Positions 1 to 10,652 of a stretch of 64,000 bases of DNA are shown here, in pieces. The notes below the pieces were generated by a model. It saw only the letters and a program-made list of their open reading frames with translations. It was not told the origin of the DNA and did not search any database. A program made the position numbers and the translations under genes. The stretch comes from Alligator mississippiensis (Eukaryota; Chordata; Crocodylia; Alligatoridae): positions 54,222,882 through 54,286,881 of the forward strand of contig NC_081824.1 of NCBI RefSeq assembly GCF_030867095.1, written 5' to 3'. Positions within the stretch are counted from its first letter, which is position 1, and each line of letters opens with the position of its first letter.

Positions 1-1229
1 CCACACCACTTGTATGAAGCCAGCTCATGAAACTCTCAAGGACTGTACTTACATGAATTCTTCAGCATTTCTCATGCTGATTCACTTCCTGAGTGGTTCA
101 CTGATGGGAAATGCCTCCTAGCACCAAGTAAAAGTCTTAAGTAGATCTGAGCAGTGTTATATCTGTTGAAGTGCTAGATTTCCCAGAACCCTGTGCTATA
201 CTCGTTCTTCCAGTATTGCATGACTTCAGCTTGGGTGGAATAAGTAAATGCCATGGGGTTCTGCCCACATTAGTAGATGAGAAAAGGCTCTGAGCCAGAT
301 ATTAACTGTAGAAGAGACCGTTCTCTACATAAAAACTGTCAAGAAACAACCACAACATCGCTTTTTGCCACAGCTTGAAACCATGTAGCAATGACAGAAA
401 GATTGAGAACAGCTGCTCTTGGCAGTGTCTTTTGGCACCTATACTGCCCAGTCTTGCCTGTTGAAATCCCCTAGTGTGGAGTCCAAAAGAAGCTCCTGGC
501 CAATACAGCCACTGGAGGCGAGATGGATGTATTTTAAGTTGATAAATAAGTGTGACAGGTATGTTACATGAGCCCCTATACAGCCTCTGCTGGATACATC
601 TGAAAACCTAGTTTCATACGTTCATGGTTAAAATGAGGCATTACTACAAGGACTGACAGAGTTTAGTTAACATTAATTAACATTAGTTTCATGTTCATTT
701 TAAAAAAATGAGCTGACACTATGTCTCTAAAATAAATTTCTAAAACTGCTGCTTTTACTCCTAGCCCTACTGTCATTGTATGTATGATATTTAACCTCCT
801 TAATAAAAGTTTGTATTCTGGTAAACCCTGAGCCTAGTGTTCTGGCCACTGAAATGTAACTGTCCATAAAAAGATATATGGTGCACTTTGCAGGAGAATA
901 AAACCTGCATCTGAAGGTTTGTGAAGCTCCAGGTTAACAATTATTGAATCCCCAGAACTAATAGAATTAAAAGGAGAAACAAAGGTACTATTGTTTGACA
1001 GGGAGACTTCTGCTCAAAACTAGCTAGACTACTCAAAGGAAATTATATCTTTCAAATTAATTCCCTTAAGTCTAAGTGCAGTAATTCTAGGCTTTCTAAA
1101 ATGTTAAATGGAGGGAAGAACAGCAGCTGAGGAGAAACCACTTTATTTTTCTCATTGTGTTTGGTACACCAAGCACTTGTGGAATCTGTGTTACTTCATA
1201 TAAAGTTATTTGTTTATTTTGAATGCTAG
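1..1229 (+). other. PTP4A1: PTP4A1 intron (upstream part of gene outside window)
   Basis: This stretch precedes the first visible PTP4A1 exon and ends in a good splice acceptor (polypyrimidine-rich sequence, then ctag, at 1228-1229). The gene's first 66 codons must lie to the left of the window. I see no coding sequence here; the open frame opposite the exon is a shadow. The base composition is AT-rich and unremarkable, and no repeat was recognised. Confidence 0.75.
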
Positions 1230-1360
1230 GATTGGCCTTTTGATGATGGTGCTCCACCATCCAACCAGATTGTTGATGATTGGCTAAACCTTCTGAAAGT
1301 GAAATTCCGTGAAGAACCTGGTTGTTGTATTGCTGTGCACTGCGTGGCTGGTCTTGGGAG
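1230..1360 (+). CDS. PTP4A1: PTP4A1 coding exon with catalytic loop (residues 67-109 and part of 110)
   Basis: PTP4A1 (PRL-1) is a small dual-specificity, C-terminally prenylated protein tyrosine phosphatase of endosomes and plasma membrane. It also binds CNNM magnesium transporters. This exon begins GAT TGG at the acceptor and reads [18 protein letters not shown] onward, ending in [11 protein letters not shown]. It carries the WPFDD loop with the general acid (Asp72) and the P-loop CX5R with nucleophile Cys104; Arg110 is split across the next junction (AG|gtaagt). Numbering fits the family's 173 residues exactly when counted back from the stop. The NLLK segment resembles PTP4A2, while SNQ and CCIAVHC resemble PTP4A1. 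Synteny with PHF3 and the C-terminus settle the call on PTP4A1. Confidence 0.96.
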
Positions 1361-1976
1361 GTAAGTGAAGTTCTAAAATCCATCAAATAACTCTTCAGAA
1401 CTAGGATTGCTTAGGCTTTTAAAGTTGTTCAGTATTAATATTTCTCTTGGAACTTACAGGTTGGGCACGTAGGACTTTGTTTTATTCACAAGTTGTACCA
1501 AATTGAGGTAGGGTGTGAATTGAAAGTAAATAAATATGACTGAGTAACTCCACATGTAAACAAGTTCTAAGTCTACTAGCTAAGGTAAAACATTTGGGGT
1601 TTTGTCCTAATAAAATTATCAATACTACAATTAAAATGGTGGTAAGGAAACACTTGTAACCAAAAGTGTCACTGGGGGCAGCAACTTTGAATTAATTCTC
1701 TTCACAGAATTATGGGCCTAGAAATCAACAGCTGTGTAGAATAGTTTTTTAAACGAGTTGGCCTACAGTGACATAATTGAAACAAATGTTAAAACCATGT
1801 AAAAGTTTATACATTTCAAGATGGTTTTGCAGAAGCTTAATGTCTTGAAAACCTCAGCATTGCTGCCTTACCTTGAATGATTTTGCCCTGTTGAACGTTA
1901 TTTACAATTGTAGCTATCTTGGGACAAATTTGACTTCTTGCATGTTCAGTACTAAAGACTTCTCCTTTTCTACCAG
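1361..1976 (+). other. PTP4A1: PTP4A1 intron
   Basis: The donor is gtaagt directly after the catalytic exon, and the acceptor is a pyrimidine tract ending ctaccag before codon 110 resumes. No repeat or gene was recognised inside. Confidence 0.85.
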
Positions 1977-2051
1977 AGCTCCAGTGTTAGTTGCTCTTGC
2001 ATTGATTGAGTGTGGAATGAAATACGAAGATGCAGTGCAGTTTATAAGACA
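1977..2051 (+). CDS. PTP4A1: PTP4A1 coding exon (residues 110-135)
   Basis: This 75-base exon completes Arg110 of the CX5R loop and reads [20 protein letters not shown] through FIR, ending in a split Gln135 codon (CA|gtaagt). It forms the helix after the P-loop. Ala111 directly follows the invariant Arg, as in PRL phosphatases (other PTPs have Ser/Thr there), which fits the low catalytic rate known for this family. The Cys in LIECGMKY matches PTP4A2; as I recall, human PTP4A1 has Gly there. Both splice sites are canonical and the phase agrees with both neighbours. Confidence 0.96.
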
Positions 2052-2913
2052 GTAAGTATAGAATTGGTGTCTGTATTTGTTTAAATTAAAAGACAGAGTT
2101 GTTCCTTGGTCATACAATCTGTATTTATCTGGGTATTATCCAAGAATCTAGACATGGGGTGCTCAGCCTCTAGCTCACAGGCCAGATGTGGCTAACTGAG
2201 CCATTGCATCTGGTCCACAGGGCTGGGTCAGGAAATTTTATCAGAAGAGGAGCAGTGGCCATTTAATACAGCCACCCTCTCCCTTTTCAAAATTTCCAAG
2301 GCCCATGTGATCTGTTAACCAGACTGTACTCCCCTTCCCCCCTACTCTGGGCCATGCCCCCTTTTCTCCATGGGGTGGAGTCATGCCCCCTTCCCCTTTG
2401 GGACTGATTTTAAGGCCCCTCTCCCCTGATAAGCGATGCTGGGCTTCCCCTGCTGCTACCCATCCCCTCCCCTCCCCCCCGCCCTCGGGGCTGAATAGTG
2501 CCTGCTGTGCCAGCCCCAGACACTGGTTTGGAACCAGTCCATGGTCAGACCAGGCACTGCCCATCTGGCCTGCCAGGGTAAAAGTTGAGGACCATGGATA
2601 TAGACAATAAAACATATGGTGATTAGGCTTCTAAGTGTTTTGTTGCATAATTGACTATCTAAAATGTTACATTTAATATTGCAAAGCTACACTGTCAAGT
2701 TTCATGGTAGTGGCATTGAAAACCTTGTCTCTACAATTTTGTACTGATATAAAGTTAAGCTAAATCTGGCCTCAGTCCTGGGAGTGAGATGAATGAGATT
2801 CCTATCATAAATAAGGCCCTTGTGTATAAGCAGCCGCACAGAGCCTATATTCATGAGTCGTAAGTCTGAAAAGGCCAAAAAACCCTAAAACATTTTCTGT
2901 TCCTGTCACTTAG
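2052..2913 (+). other. PTP4A1: PTP4A1 last intron
   Basis: The intron runs from a gtaagt donor to a cttag acceptor. About half of it is the hAT-like insertion annotated separately at 2153-2596. The rest holds nothing recognised. Confidence 0.85.
2153..2596 (+). mobile_element. Non-autonomous hAT-like element in PTP4A1 intron
   Basis: The left end starts CATGGGGTGCTCAGCC; the reverse complement of the right end starts CATGGTCCTCAACTT. The flanks carry a likely 8 bp target duplication, aatctaga (2145-2152) and gatataga (2597-2604), matching at 6 of 8. The interior is pyrimidine-rich, holds phrases such as ggccagatgtggc typical of the repeat class, and has no transposase. The degraded ends suggest an old insertion. 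Orientation is arbitrary. Confidence 0.7.
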
Positions 2914-3031
2914 GAAGAGACGTGGAGCCTTTAACAGCAAGCAACTTCTGTATTTGGAGAAATATCGTCCCAAAATGCGTCTGCGTTTTAAAGACTCTAA
3001 TGGTCACCGAAACAACTGTTGTATTCAGTAA
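2914..3031 (+). CDS. PTP4A1: PTP4A1 last coding exon with polybasic tail and CAAX box
   Basis: The exon begins with the last base of Gln135 and reads [17 protein letters not shown], then [21 protein letters not shown] in two continuous stretches, and stops at TAA 3029-3031. The CCIQ end is the CAAX prenylation signal; farnesylation of the first Cys of this box is known for PRL proteins. The basic stretch just before it aids membrane binding and nuclear partition. KDSNGHRNN distinguishes PTP4A1 from PTP4A2, which ends in a shorter tail before CCVQ. The presence of introns rules out a processed retrocopy. Confidence 0.97.
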
Positions 3032-4285
3032 AGCCAGGCTGCCTGTACTGCTACTTTGGAGATAAAGGATGGAGACTAGAATTGGGCAGATTACATGCAG
3101 AAAGATGTCTGGTAGCTTAAGGAGGCTTCCTTAGGAGTACTAATAGACCAAATGCTTGGCAAAAATGCAGCTTATGTTTAGGTTAATATCCATTTGTTGG
3201 AGAACATGTAAACATTTTTGTTGTACCCAAAAAGTCTACTTGTTCATTACTTATCAGTTGAACTGTCCTTGAATCATGCAACTGAGTCTTACTTGTGTAT
3301 TTCCCAATACTAAAATCTGTCACTATGACATAGATTAGGTGCCAAAATGCCCAGAACAACATACAGATTTGTTTCTTTAAACTGTAGTGTAGTCCTTGTG
3401 ATTCAAGAACTACCACCTGTCCAGACCTTACTTCATCCTTTTTCCTGCAATCATTTCAATATTGAGAATAGGGCCTCTATGGTAATCTGCCTGCTCACTG
3501 TATGTTTGTCTCCCACAATCGCACTAGACTATCAGGATTTGCACAATCTTTGATTTTACTAAGACTTACAGTGATTTTCAGTGTCTGTATAACTTTCTGT
3601 TATCTAAACCTCTGCATTTTACAAATATCATTAATCTTCTGGTTTCTCATGTAGAGAATAATCCTTTACATTGTACAGAAGCACACAAGTCTTTAATGTC
3701 TCCAGACAAAAAGCCTTACAGTTAAATTAATGTTGGCACTTGATGTGCAACTTAGCAGAGGGCCTGAAAAGGTTGGGAGGGGCTATTTAATATTTCTAGT
3801 AAAATGTTGCCTTTGTCTTGTGCAGGAAGTATAGAATATGCCCTTTACTTTAGTAAATATTTTTTTAAAATGTAGAAATGCTTTGTTATTGTTGCTAAAA
3901 CAATTCTTAATCATAAAATTTCTGAAGATCTTGTAATTTCTTTGACTGTACCTATTGAAAGTTGTTTACCAACTATTGCTTTGTTGAAAGTGTGATTTAT
4001 TTTTGGTTTTTCCTTGAGTTTCTGCAATGAACTGGGCAGATCTCTGTAATATTTTGTATGCCTTTTGAGCTGCGTAACTTAATATTTGGATACTTGATAA
4101 TTTTGTTTTATTATGTAATTGATAAAATGGTGATGTGTATTAATGTTAGTTCAACCATATATTTATACTGTCTTGGGAATGTGTGGTTATAGTTCTGTGG
4201 GAGAAATAATTTTGCCAGTGTTCACCAGCTTGTAAAATCTAGTGCGAGAGCTTAAACATTTAAATAAAGACTGAAATGCACTTAC
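3032..4285 (+). other. PTP4A1: PTP4A1 3' UTR
   Basis: About 1.25 kb of AT-rich sequence follows the stop without recognisable repeats, up to the AATAAA at 4263-4268. It contains several ATTTA-type pentamers (for example near 3786 and in 4000-4160), which could affect mRNA stability. The end is placed 15-20 bases past the signal and is inferred. Open frames in this stretch are not considered genes. Confidence 0.8.
4263..4268 (+). terminator. Polyadenylation signal of PTP4A1
   Basis: An AATAAA hexamer in the context taaataaagactgaaatgca is the last canonical signal before clearly intergenic sequence. Cleavage is expected near 4283-4290. An upstream alternative site is possible. Confidence 0.75.
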
Positions 4286-4502
4286 TGAGTTTGCTGAAGC
4301 ACTTACAGTGGCTTAATACTTAATGGTGTGCTCAATCTACAATCTTATATATGTACGCAGGAGCATAACTTAAAGAACCCCCTTTCTTTCTTGGTCCAAA
4401 TGTCCCCTCTCTTGTGACATGGTAAGCAAAATAAACATACACATTACAGAAATACTGTATACAGAATTTTGTGACACAGCTTTTGACTGTTCTGGCCTGT
4501 CT

Positions 4503-4985
4503 GGCTGCATCCAGACAAGCACGACCGTGTGGTATGTGGTCCTGCAGACACATCTGCAGCGCCACATACTGCACATTGTCGTTCTCCACACTGCAAGGGA
4601 GCATCCGGGGGGGTTGATCCCTAGATATCTAAGAGTCAGAAAAACCCCTGGAGAAAAGGCAGAGCGGTGCATGCATGGGCAGCAGTGCATGCTGCTCAAA
4701 AGCAGACCTGAGCCACCTGGAGCCATGCTGCAGCTGCTGGCCAGGCTCCATGCAGCAGAATCACCGCTGCTGCAGCCCCAGGAGGCCCCCGAGGACCCCA
4801 GATAAGGCTGCTGGGGTCAGCCCAGTGCTGGCCCTAGCTTCCCCTACTGCCCCTGGGATAACTTGCCATGTGCCAGTGGGCTCATGTTGCAGGTGTTCTC
4901 CAGGGACAACTAGCAGCAGTGCAAGGTGCACTGTTGCTAGTTGTCCCTGGGGAATCAAACATCTGCACCATGTGCGGACGCAGCC
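4503..4985. mobile_element. Probable TIR-type DNA element with central palindrome
   Basis: The left edge reads GGCTGCATCCAGACA and the reverse complement of the right edge GGCTGCGTCCGCACA, agreeing at most positions. The interior is GC-rich and ends in the palindrome annotated at 4883-4973. No target duplication longer than 3 bases is evident, so boundaries and class are uncertain. Open frames on both strands are compositional. Confidence 0.4.
4883..4973. repeat. Strong inverted repeat (hairpin)
   Basis: The arms 4900-4923 and 4927-4950 are complementary at all but one of 24 positions, with only a 3-base loop. Pairing continues outward with a small bulge (catgttgcaggtgtt against catggtgcagatgtt), giving a stem of about 40 bp. 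The loop is too short for a typical miRNA precursor; this is more likely a transposon palindrome. Confidence 0.8.
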
Positions 4986-5289
4986 TCTTTCTCATAAACC
5001 ATAGCACCCTGGAATGCCTTAAGATCCTTTCAAGGGTGTCGTGATGTTAGCGCTTAGGTGTACAAACATGATTCGCATGATAAACCTAGAGATTTCAAAT
5101 AGGAATGCATGGTGTTAAAAGTATTCTGCACTGATCTTTCTGAATGTTTTGCAATGGTGTAACTTCCCCGCCCTCCCCCCCCCCAACTTTACTAAGTGAT
5201 AAACCAGAAAGATCAGTTTCAGAAAAGGTTTAGTTTCTTTAGTTCAAGTTGAGCTTAAAATAGCATTCTATTTCAAGTAACCATTGAAT

Positions 5290-5945
5290 TTCAAAATACA
5301 GGATTAGAAAAGTAAGGCTAGAAGGGACTTAATGAGAGCTTTGCGCTGGGCTTTGTCCGAACTATCCACATCCTTGAAGTGGTGGAGCTGGAACTGGACT
5401 CAACACTCCTGGTGAGGCCTTACACATGCTGAGTAGAGCAAAAGAATCACTTCCCTTGATATGCAACTGATGCTGTTAGCTTTTTTTGCAACCAGAGCAC
5501 GCTGCTAGCTCAGTCAGCCTGTGGTCTGCTGTAACCCCTGGTCTTTCTCTACACTACTGCAGCTTAGCTCAGGCATTCCTTAGTCTGTATTAGTTTGTGC
5601 AATTTTTCCACCCCAAGTGCATGACTTTGCACTGTTCCTTGTTGAATCTCATCTTATTGGTTGAAGATCATTCTTCCACTCTATCCAGGTCATTATGAAT
5701 CCTAATCCTACCTTCCAAATGTTTGCAATTTCACCCACCTTGCTGTCATCCATAAATTTGCTGGATGTGCTTGATTCCATCATCCAAATCCTTAATGAAG
5801 ATGTTTGAACAATATTGGACCTAGGGTAGATTGTTAGGGAATCTCACTTGATACCTCCTTCTAACTACACATTGAACCATTGAGGACTACTCATTGAGTA
5901 CATTGATCCAACCAGTTATGTATCCACCTTACAGTACTTTTTTTC
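5290..5945 (-). mobile_element. CR1 LINE fragment, 3' part of ORF2
   Basis: The + strand reads as the antisense of CR1 ORF2 C-terminal sequence. Landmarks are the block equivalent to 'optical-density-like' CR1 text gactcaacactcctggtgag, then ccaggtcattatgaatcc, then aatattggacctaggg and tccaaccagttatgtatcc. These are conserved phrases of sauropsid CR1 copies. It is truncated at both ends and carries many small differences from what I recall of the consensus, so it looks old. Confidence 0.85.
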
Positions 5946-6369
5946 TAGTCTTTATTTCCTAAGCTTGTTAATGAGAATTTCATGAAGTTGTTAAAAAAAA
6001 ATAGTTTCTAGAATTGGACATTCATAATCAGTGGACACTTCTGACATTAATCCCAGTATTCCAGTTCTGGGTGCTTCTGAAATGTATAGATCCTATATGA
6101 GTATACCCTTAGAAAAGCCTTTGAAGAAATTGATTATTCTGTACTCAGAACAGAATTGTAAATAGCATTCACTAAATAAAGCTGAGGACTCGCACGTGGA
6201 AGAATGACAAAACAAATATTGAACAGCAGGTCATTAAGTGATCTAGGCATAGCTATGTCTTTGTTGGACTATGGTTATTTCCCATGCTTGTAGGCTTTGC
6301 TGTTTGCCCTTGCCCTTACCTCCACCTCCCCAAATTGCTATGGGTGTCAAGGTGTTTTTAAGCCTCCTT

Positions 6370-6838
6370 TAGGCACTGGGTAGTGGCTATAGCCAAGGTT
6401 AGGGACTTCGCCTGGGGTGTGCTAGTGTTCCTGCTGGGACCAAAGCCAAAGATTCCTGGATAGAGGGTCTTACCCCTCTGTTTAGGGTCAGACTGATGGC
6501 CATATTTGGGTCAGGAAGGAATTTTACCTCATGGACTGTGGGGGTCTTTGCTTTCTTCTTTGCCGGGGCAGGGGAACGGGGCATGGCCCTTGACCTGGGA
6601 TCTCAAGCATATATTGACAACATCTCATAAAAAAGGACCTTGGCTACCATGGTTCTCCTGCTTTACCTGTGGCAGGTTAGGGTGTTAGGTCTGTGTTGTG
6701 TCAGGGTTAATAATAGTCTTATATAGAGGTTAGATTGTGGATTGTTTAGGATGGTTTGAATAGGGATGACCCTGCCTCAGGCAGGGAGTTGGGCTAGATA
6801 ACCTCTGGAGGTCCTTTCTAGCTCTACTAGAATACTCA
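6370..6838 (+). mobile_element. CR1 LINE 3' end
   Basis: The sense-strand CR1 tail is recognised from ggtcaggaaggaattttacc and ggttgggctagat-type text ending in ctctggaggtcctttctagc. The same segment occurs in opposite orientation at 51425-52135, and the two align block by block (ggtcag…, ccatggtt…, tgtggcaggttag…, ggatggttt…). It is a 5'-truncated insertion, as is usual for CR1. Confidence 0.85.
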
Positions 6839-6839
6839 T

Positions 6840-8090
6840 TTCACTAAAATATACTATCTGTCATTGTTAAATTTCTCTTAATTCTAAAATATTTGAACAG
6901 ATACTAAAGTGTTTGGGACAGAAGTATGTCTACGTGCACAAATTTATAGCGCTTATAGAAGCGTTTTACTAATCCTGACTAGGGTTTCTTCTGTAATAAG
7001 ATACTTAACTAATTTTTATTTAAAAATTGTAATCAAATGTTGAAATGATTTTATGGGGGAGTTTATTGGAGCAATTCAGAGTATTGCTTTAAAAGATATC
7101 AATTTTTAAGGTAACATACTTCAAAAATTGATGATATAACCTGATTTAATTTTGTTAATTCAAATGGTAAAATTAGACACGGCGACTGGGGGGGTTCTTT
7201 TCTTTTTGGTGGTTATCTTCTTAATATTAATACTGATAAAAACTGTTTACATTCACTAAAAAGAGAATATGCCAGCAGCCACTCCGGATAGCTCAGTAAC
7301 AGTGACACATTACTTATCAGTGGGGAAGATCTTCATGAGGCAGTTGTGGTTAAAAGGTTATTGCTGGACAAGGGGAGATAAGGGGAGTGCCAGCAGCTAA
7401 AATTACCAGCATCAGTTTCTGATGCAAAGTAGAACACTTTCAGAATGTAGCTGAAGAAAATTGGATACCTCAAGGATGAACCAGATAGGTAGCAGAAGAG
7501 TCAAATCATCAACAGTTTTCACAGTCCTTGTCAATATGAGGCAGAAGGCAGGGAAGGGTGAGAGCACTAAGTAGCAATCCTAAGTAAAAGGGCTATGGAA
7601 AAATCAAGAAAGAGACAGGGAAGTTTTCCATTATGATGTGACTACCTTTCTTTAATGAAGCAGTAATGCTATTCAGGAAATGATATATGGTTTTCACAAA
7701 AGGGAATTGGGCTGCATGTAGAAATGAGGACAATTTTTCTTTCTAATTCCACAGTGGAATGGCTTTAGTATACTAACACTTGCAATTTAACACCTATGGG
7801 AGAGTTTTGGTATTGATATAATAATGATTGTAACTGATAGCAGTACAGGTTGTAGTTCTCTATGAGAACAGTCATCAACCTACAGAACTGGCTTGCCAGC
7901 AATTTTATCCAATTTGCAAAGACAAGACGTCAGCAGCAGGGAAACTGGTGGTGGGAGAGTGGCCTGCCTTCAGACTCATCTCTCTTAATTTAACTTGCTG
8001 CTCTTAAGATGTTGCTAACCCCTGCTGTAGGTGGGTCAGTACAAGAGGAGGTAGGGACATTTCCCCAGAGTTCCATTCCAGGCTTTGGTG
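6840..8090. other. Intergenic stretch, nothing recognised
   Basis: AT-rich unique-looking sequence. No splice-bounded coding segment, repeat landmark or RNA gene was seen. Confidence 0.5.
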
Positions 8091-8098
8091 GACAGTGT

Positions 8099-8166
8099 GT
8101 GTAACACCCTTCTGCCAGGCAGTAGATGGAGGTAACAAGGGCCAGGTTCAAATTTAGGGGTTTAAC
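8099..8166. repeat. Interspersed repeat, first copy of a 67 bp direct repeat
   Basis: The block beginning gtgtaacacccttctgcc and ending aggggtttaac recurs at 10356-10421 in the same orientation with only a few differences. The right copy continues into a longer unit that this one lacks. I do not recognise the family. Confidence 0.7.
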
Positions 8167-8889
8167 GCCAACTTTCTAAATCAGGGGGGCTACAACCTAG
8201 CCCACTCAGTGTGGAAGGGGTCATCACTACTCCTTCATGCTGCCAGGAGTCCCTGCGGTTCCTTTGCATGGCAAGAAGTCATTGCTGCCACTCCTCTGCT
8301 GGTCCTCTTTCACTTGCCTATACAACCCCAGCTCTTTTTAGATACCACCCTACTTCACCAGCAGGCTCAGGGATTTTTAGCATTTTTTAGCAATAGTGAG
8401 TCTCAGACTTCCATCTGAACACATGTAAAAGGGCTTATCAAACAGGCCATACAGGGAATGACTTCTATTTTGAATCTCTCTCACATGCCCTGACTGTATT
8501 AAACACTCCACTGCCAATTTCTTCACAGCTCAGAATTAATTCTGACATTCAGTGACCTTTGAATAATTTTGTATTTGTGCAAGTGTGTCAAACTCATCAA
8601 GCCCCATGGGCTGGGTGACTGGTATGGGGCCAGACTGTGAGCTAGACTAGACCCACAGTCTGGCTGCATGCACCAAATGCAGTGCACAGGGCTGGGCTGG
8701 TATAGGTGACACGTAGCATTAGTGCTAGACTAGCCCCATATGCTGCATGCATCCCAGATCAGCCCTGTGTGCAGCCTGAGTGCTAGTGGCATTAGTGTTA
8801 GACCAGACCCACATGCTACCTGCAGCACTTGGCATCCAGCCCTACTGAGATGATTATTTGGATGTCTTGCTTGTTTTAAAATTCCTTGT

Positions 8890-9055
8890 TAAAAGTGTGT
8901 GTGTGTGTTGGGGGGGGGTTCTGGTGGGGAAGGGGTTAATGGGTGAACTCCTGAGGGGCTGGGTGTGGTCTGGCTAATTGTACTCTGCCATCTGGATTTT
9001 GCTGAAAGCTTCCCTTTCTTAAGAATTGTGGCTTTCTAGAAGGGGGGGGGGGGGT
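8890..9055 (+). repeat. GT microsatellite and G-runs
   Basis: A short (GT)n at about 8895-8908 runs into an 8 base G-run, and an 11 base G-run follows near 9042-9053. Confidence 0.8.
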
Positions 9056-9294
9056 GACAGAGATGCAAGCAGGAGAGAGAGAGTGCACCTGCAGCCTTCT
9101 GAAGCTCACAGAAGTCGGCTGGTGTGAAGTTGCAGATAGTGGAGATGGAGAGAATCTGTCACATGGGGAGAGACCTACTCAAATCACAACTGCACGCATT
9201 TTGCTGAAGTCATGAAATCAGGCGATCTCTGCAACATCTGCAGGGGAAAAAAACAATCAGTGGTGAGGGGCAGGGCCACATGGTGGACAGCACT

Positions 9295-9460
9295 CTCAGC
9301 CAATCAGCAGCAAGGGGTGGACAGCCCTCCCCACCAATCAGTAGGAGGGGGGGATGCACCCCAGGGCCTCTTTGCCAATCAGAGGTGTGGGGAAGGGGGA
9401 GGCATCACAATAAGCCTGTGAAAGTGGTAGCTGGCCCTGCAATCTCTGAAGTTGATTGGC
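9295..9460 (+). promoter_or_regulatory. Cluster of CCAAT motifs inside repeat
   Basis: CCAATCAG occurs three times on the + strand, at about 9300, 9333 and 9375, and an inverted copy (gattggc) lies near 9453. Spacing is 33-42 bases. A related block with inverted CCAAT boxes lies at 27025-27090. These are NF-Y type motifs and probably belonged to a transposon promoter. Function is inferred from motif only. Confidence 0.45.
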
Positions 9461-9889
9461 TGCCTCCTTGAGTTGGGTAGATCTCTGCACATAGACTGCA
9501 GCTGGAAAGGCTGGAGTGGTGGGAAAGAGAAGAGAAGCTGAAATCTCTGGGGACAAGGAGGGGAGTTTGCTGCAGAGATAGTGAGGATTCCTTCCTGCTA
9601 CTGGAACCAGCTGTGGGCTGTGAAGTAACCCGTGGTCAGGGGTAAGAGTGAAAAGTATTACAATCTGCCATCCAATAACCCCAGGTAACCCCTCTGCATT
9701 TTACCAGCTACATTCTATCACCAGGTCAACATTCCCCCCCACTTCCTACCCTCATCGTACCTGTTGTGCACCTACTGTCTCCCATCCCCTCTGACCTCCC
9801 CTGTCATGCATTTGCATTTTTACAGACCTGTATTTTGCATATTGGTTTATGCTTCTATTCCACCCAGGAGAGTTGCAAACATCAGCACT

Positions 9890-9995
9890 CCCTATTCCTG
9901 AAGAAAGGTGTTTGTGCATGAAAGCTTGCAAAGAACAATTTTTCTAACTATTTAGTTGGTCTAATAAAAGATATCCCATTTACCCAAAGAACCTT
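9890..9995 (+). mobile_element. Penelope-like element tail
   Basis: This block reads cctgaagaaaggtgtttgtg, then gaaagcttgcaaagaac, then tagttggtctaataaaag and acccaaagaaccttg. The same block occurs at 17186-17398 and, antisense, at 41466-41600 next to recognisable Penelope coding sequence. That adjacency supports assigning the tail to Penelope-like elements. Confidence 0.75.
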
Positions 9996-10355
9996 GTGTG
10001 TCTTAGTGTGTTTTTAATGTTTATTTTATGTTCTGTCTTTCTCAATTCTGTTGTCATGTTTTCTCATATTATTAAAGTTGCCTTTTTATCATTGAAATTT
10101 AACTGTCCTTTAATTGGGAATCTCACCTCTCAGGGAGTTTGCACTCTCACAGTCTTGGCCAACTCAGGGTCCCATCACACCTGTAAGCTGCATGCAGTGT
10201 GAGTCAGATTGGCCCTGTGTGCAGCACATGTGGCATGCAGGCTGCTCTGCAAAGCAGAAATTCAGTCTAGGACCCAGGAGCAGCACCGTGGGCTGGATGA
10301 TAGGGCTCCATGGGGTGGATCCAGCTTGCAGGCCATATTTGACACCCCTACATTA

Positions 10356-10560
10356 GTGTAACCCTTCTGCCAGGCACTAGATTGCAGTAACAAGAGCCAG
10401 GTTCAAATGTAGGGGTTTAACTAGAGCCCCCACCCAGAAACAAGGGGAAATAAAATTTACCTAGGTTATCTAAACTTAAACTTTCCCCACTTGCAAGCAA
10501 TGTTCAACTAAAACAGTTTATTACAGGGTGGGAAACAAGCAAATGCAAAACCTTAAAGAA
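10356..10560. repeat. Interspersed repeat, second copy of the direct repeat
   Basis: It starts gtgtaacccttctgccagg and continues past the shared 67 bp into text such as cccccacccagaaacaagg and acagtttattacagggtgg. The family was not identified. It begins exactly at the right flank of the hAT-like element, so that element may have landed at its edge. Confidence 0.55.
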
Positions 10561-10652
10561 AACCTTAAGGATTGACTATTAACTCAAACTACAGGCAGTG
10601 AGCAGTCTCAGTCACCAGCAAGCCAACCTGAGGACTTACCATCTACCTCCTA

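Larger units (their letters stand above)
8580..10350. mobile_element. Composite hAT-like element with later insertions
   Basis: The left end starts CAAGTGTGTCAAAC; the reverse complement of the right end starts TAGGGGTGTCAAAT. The flanks tatttgtg (8572-8579) and cattagtg (10351-10358) match at 6 of 8, fitting an 8 bp hAT duplication. The outer parts contain the 'ggccagactg…' and 'cagattggccctg' text common to such elements. The core holds sequence that looks foreign to it: the CCAAT-rich block (9295-9460) and a Penelope-like tail (9890-9995). No transposase is visible. Confidence 0.65.

Noticed and set aside
1873-2055. Possible alternative start reading into the PTP4A1 exon from the intron
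   Set aside because: The in-frame upstream part is intronic and ends in a canonical pyrimidine tract and acceptor; the conserved protein starts at the exon boundary.
4900-4950. miRNA precursor
   Set aside because: The 3-base loop and near-perfect stem do not fit a typical precursor; it sits in repeat-like sequence.
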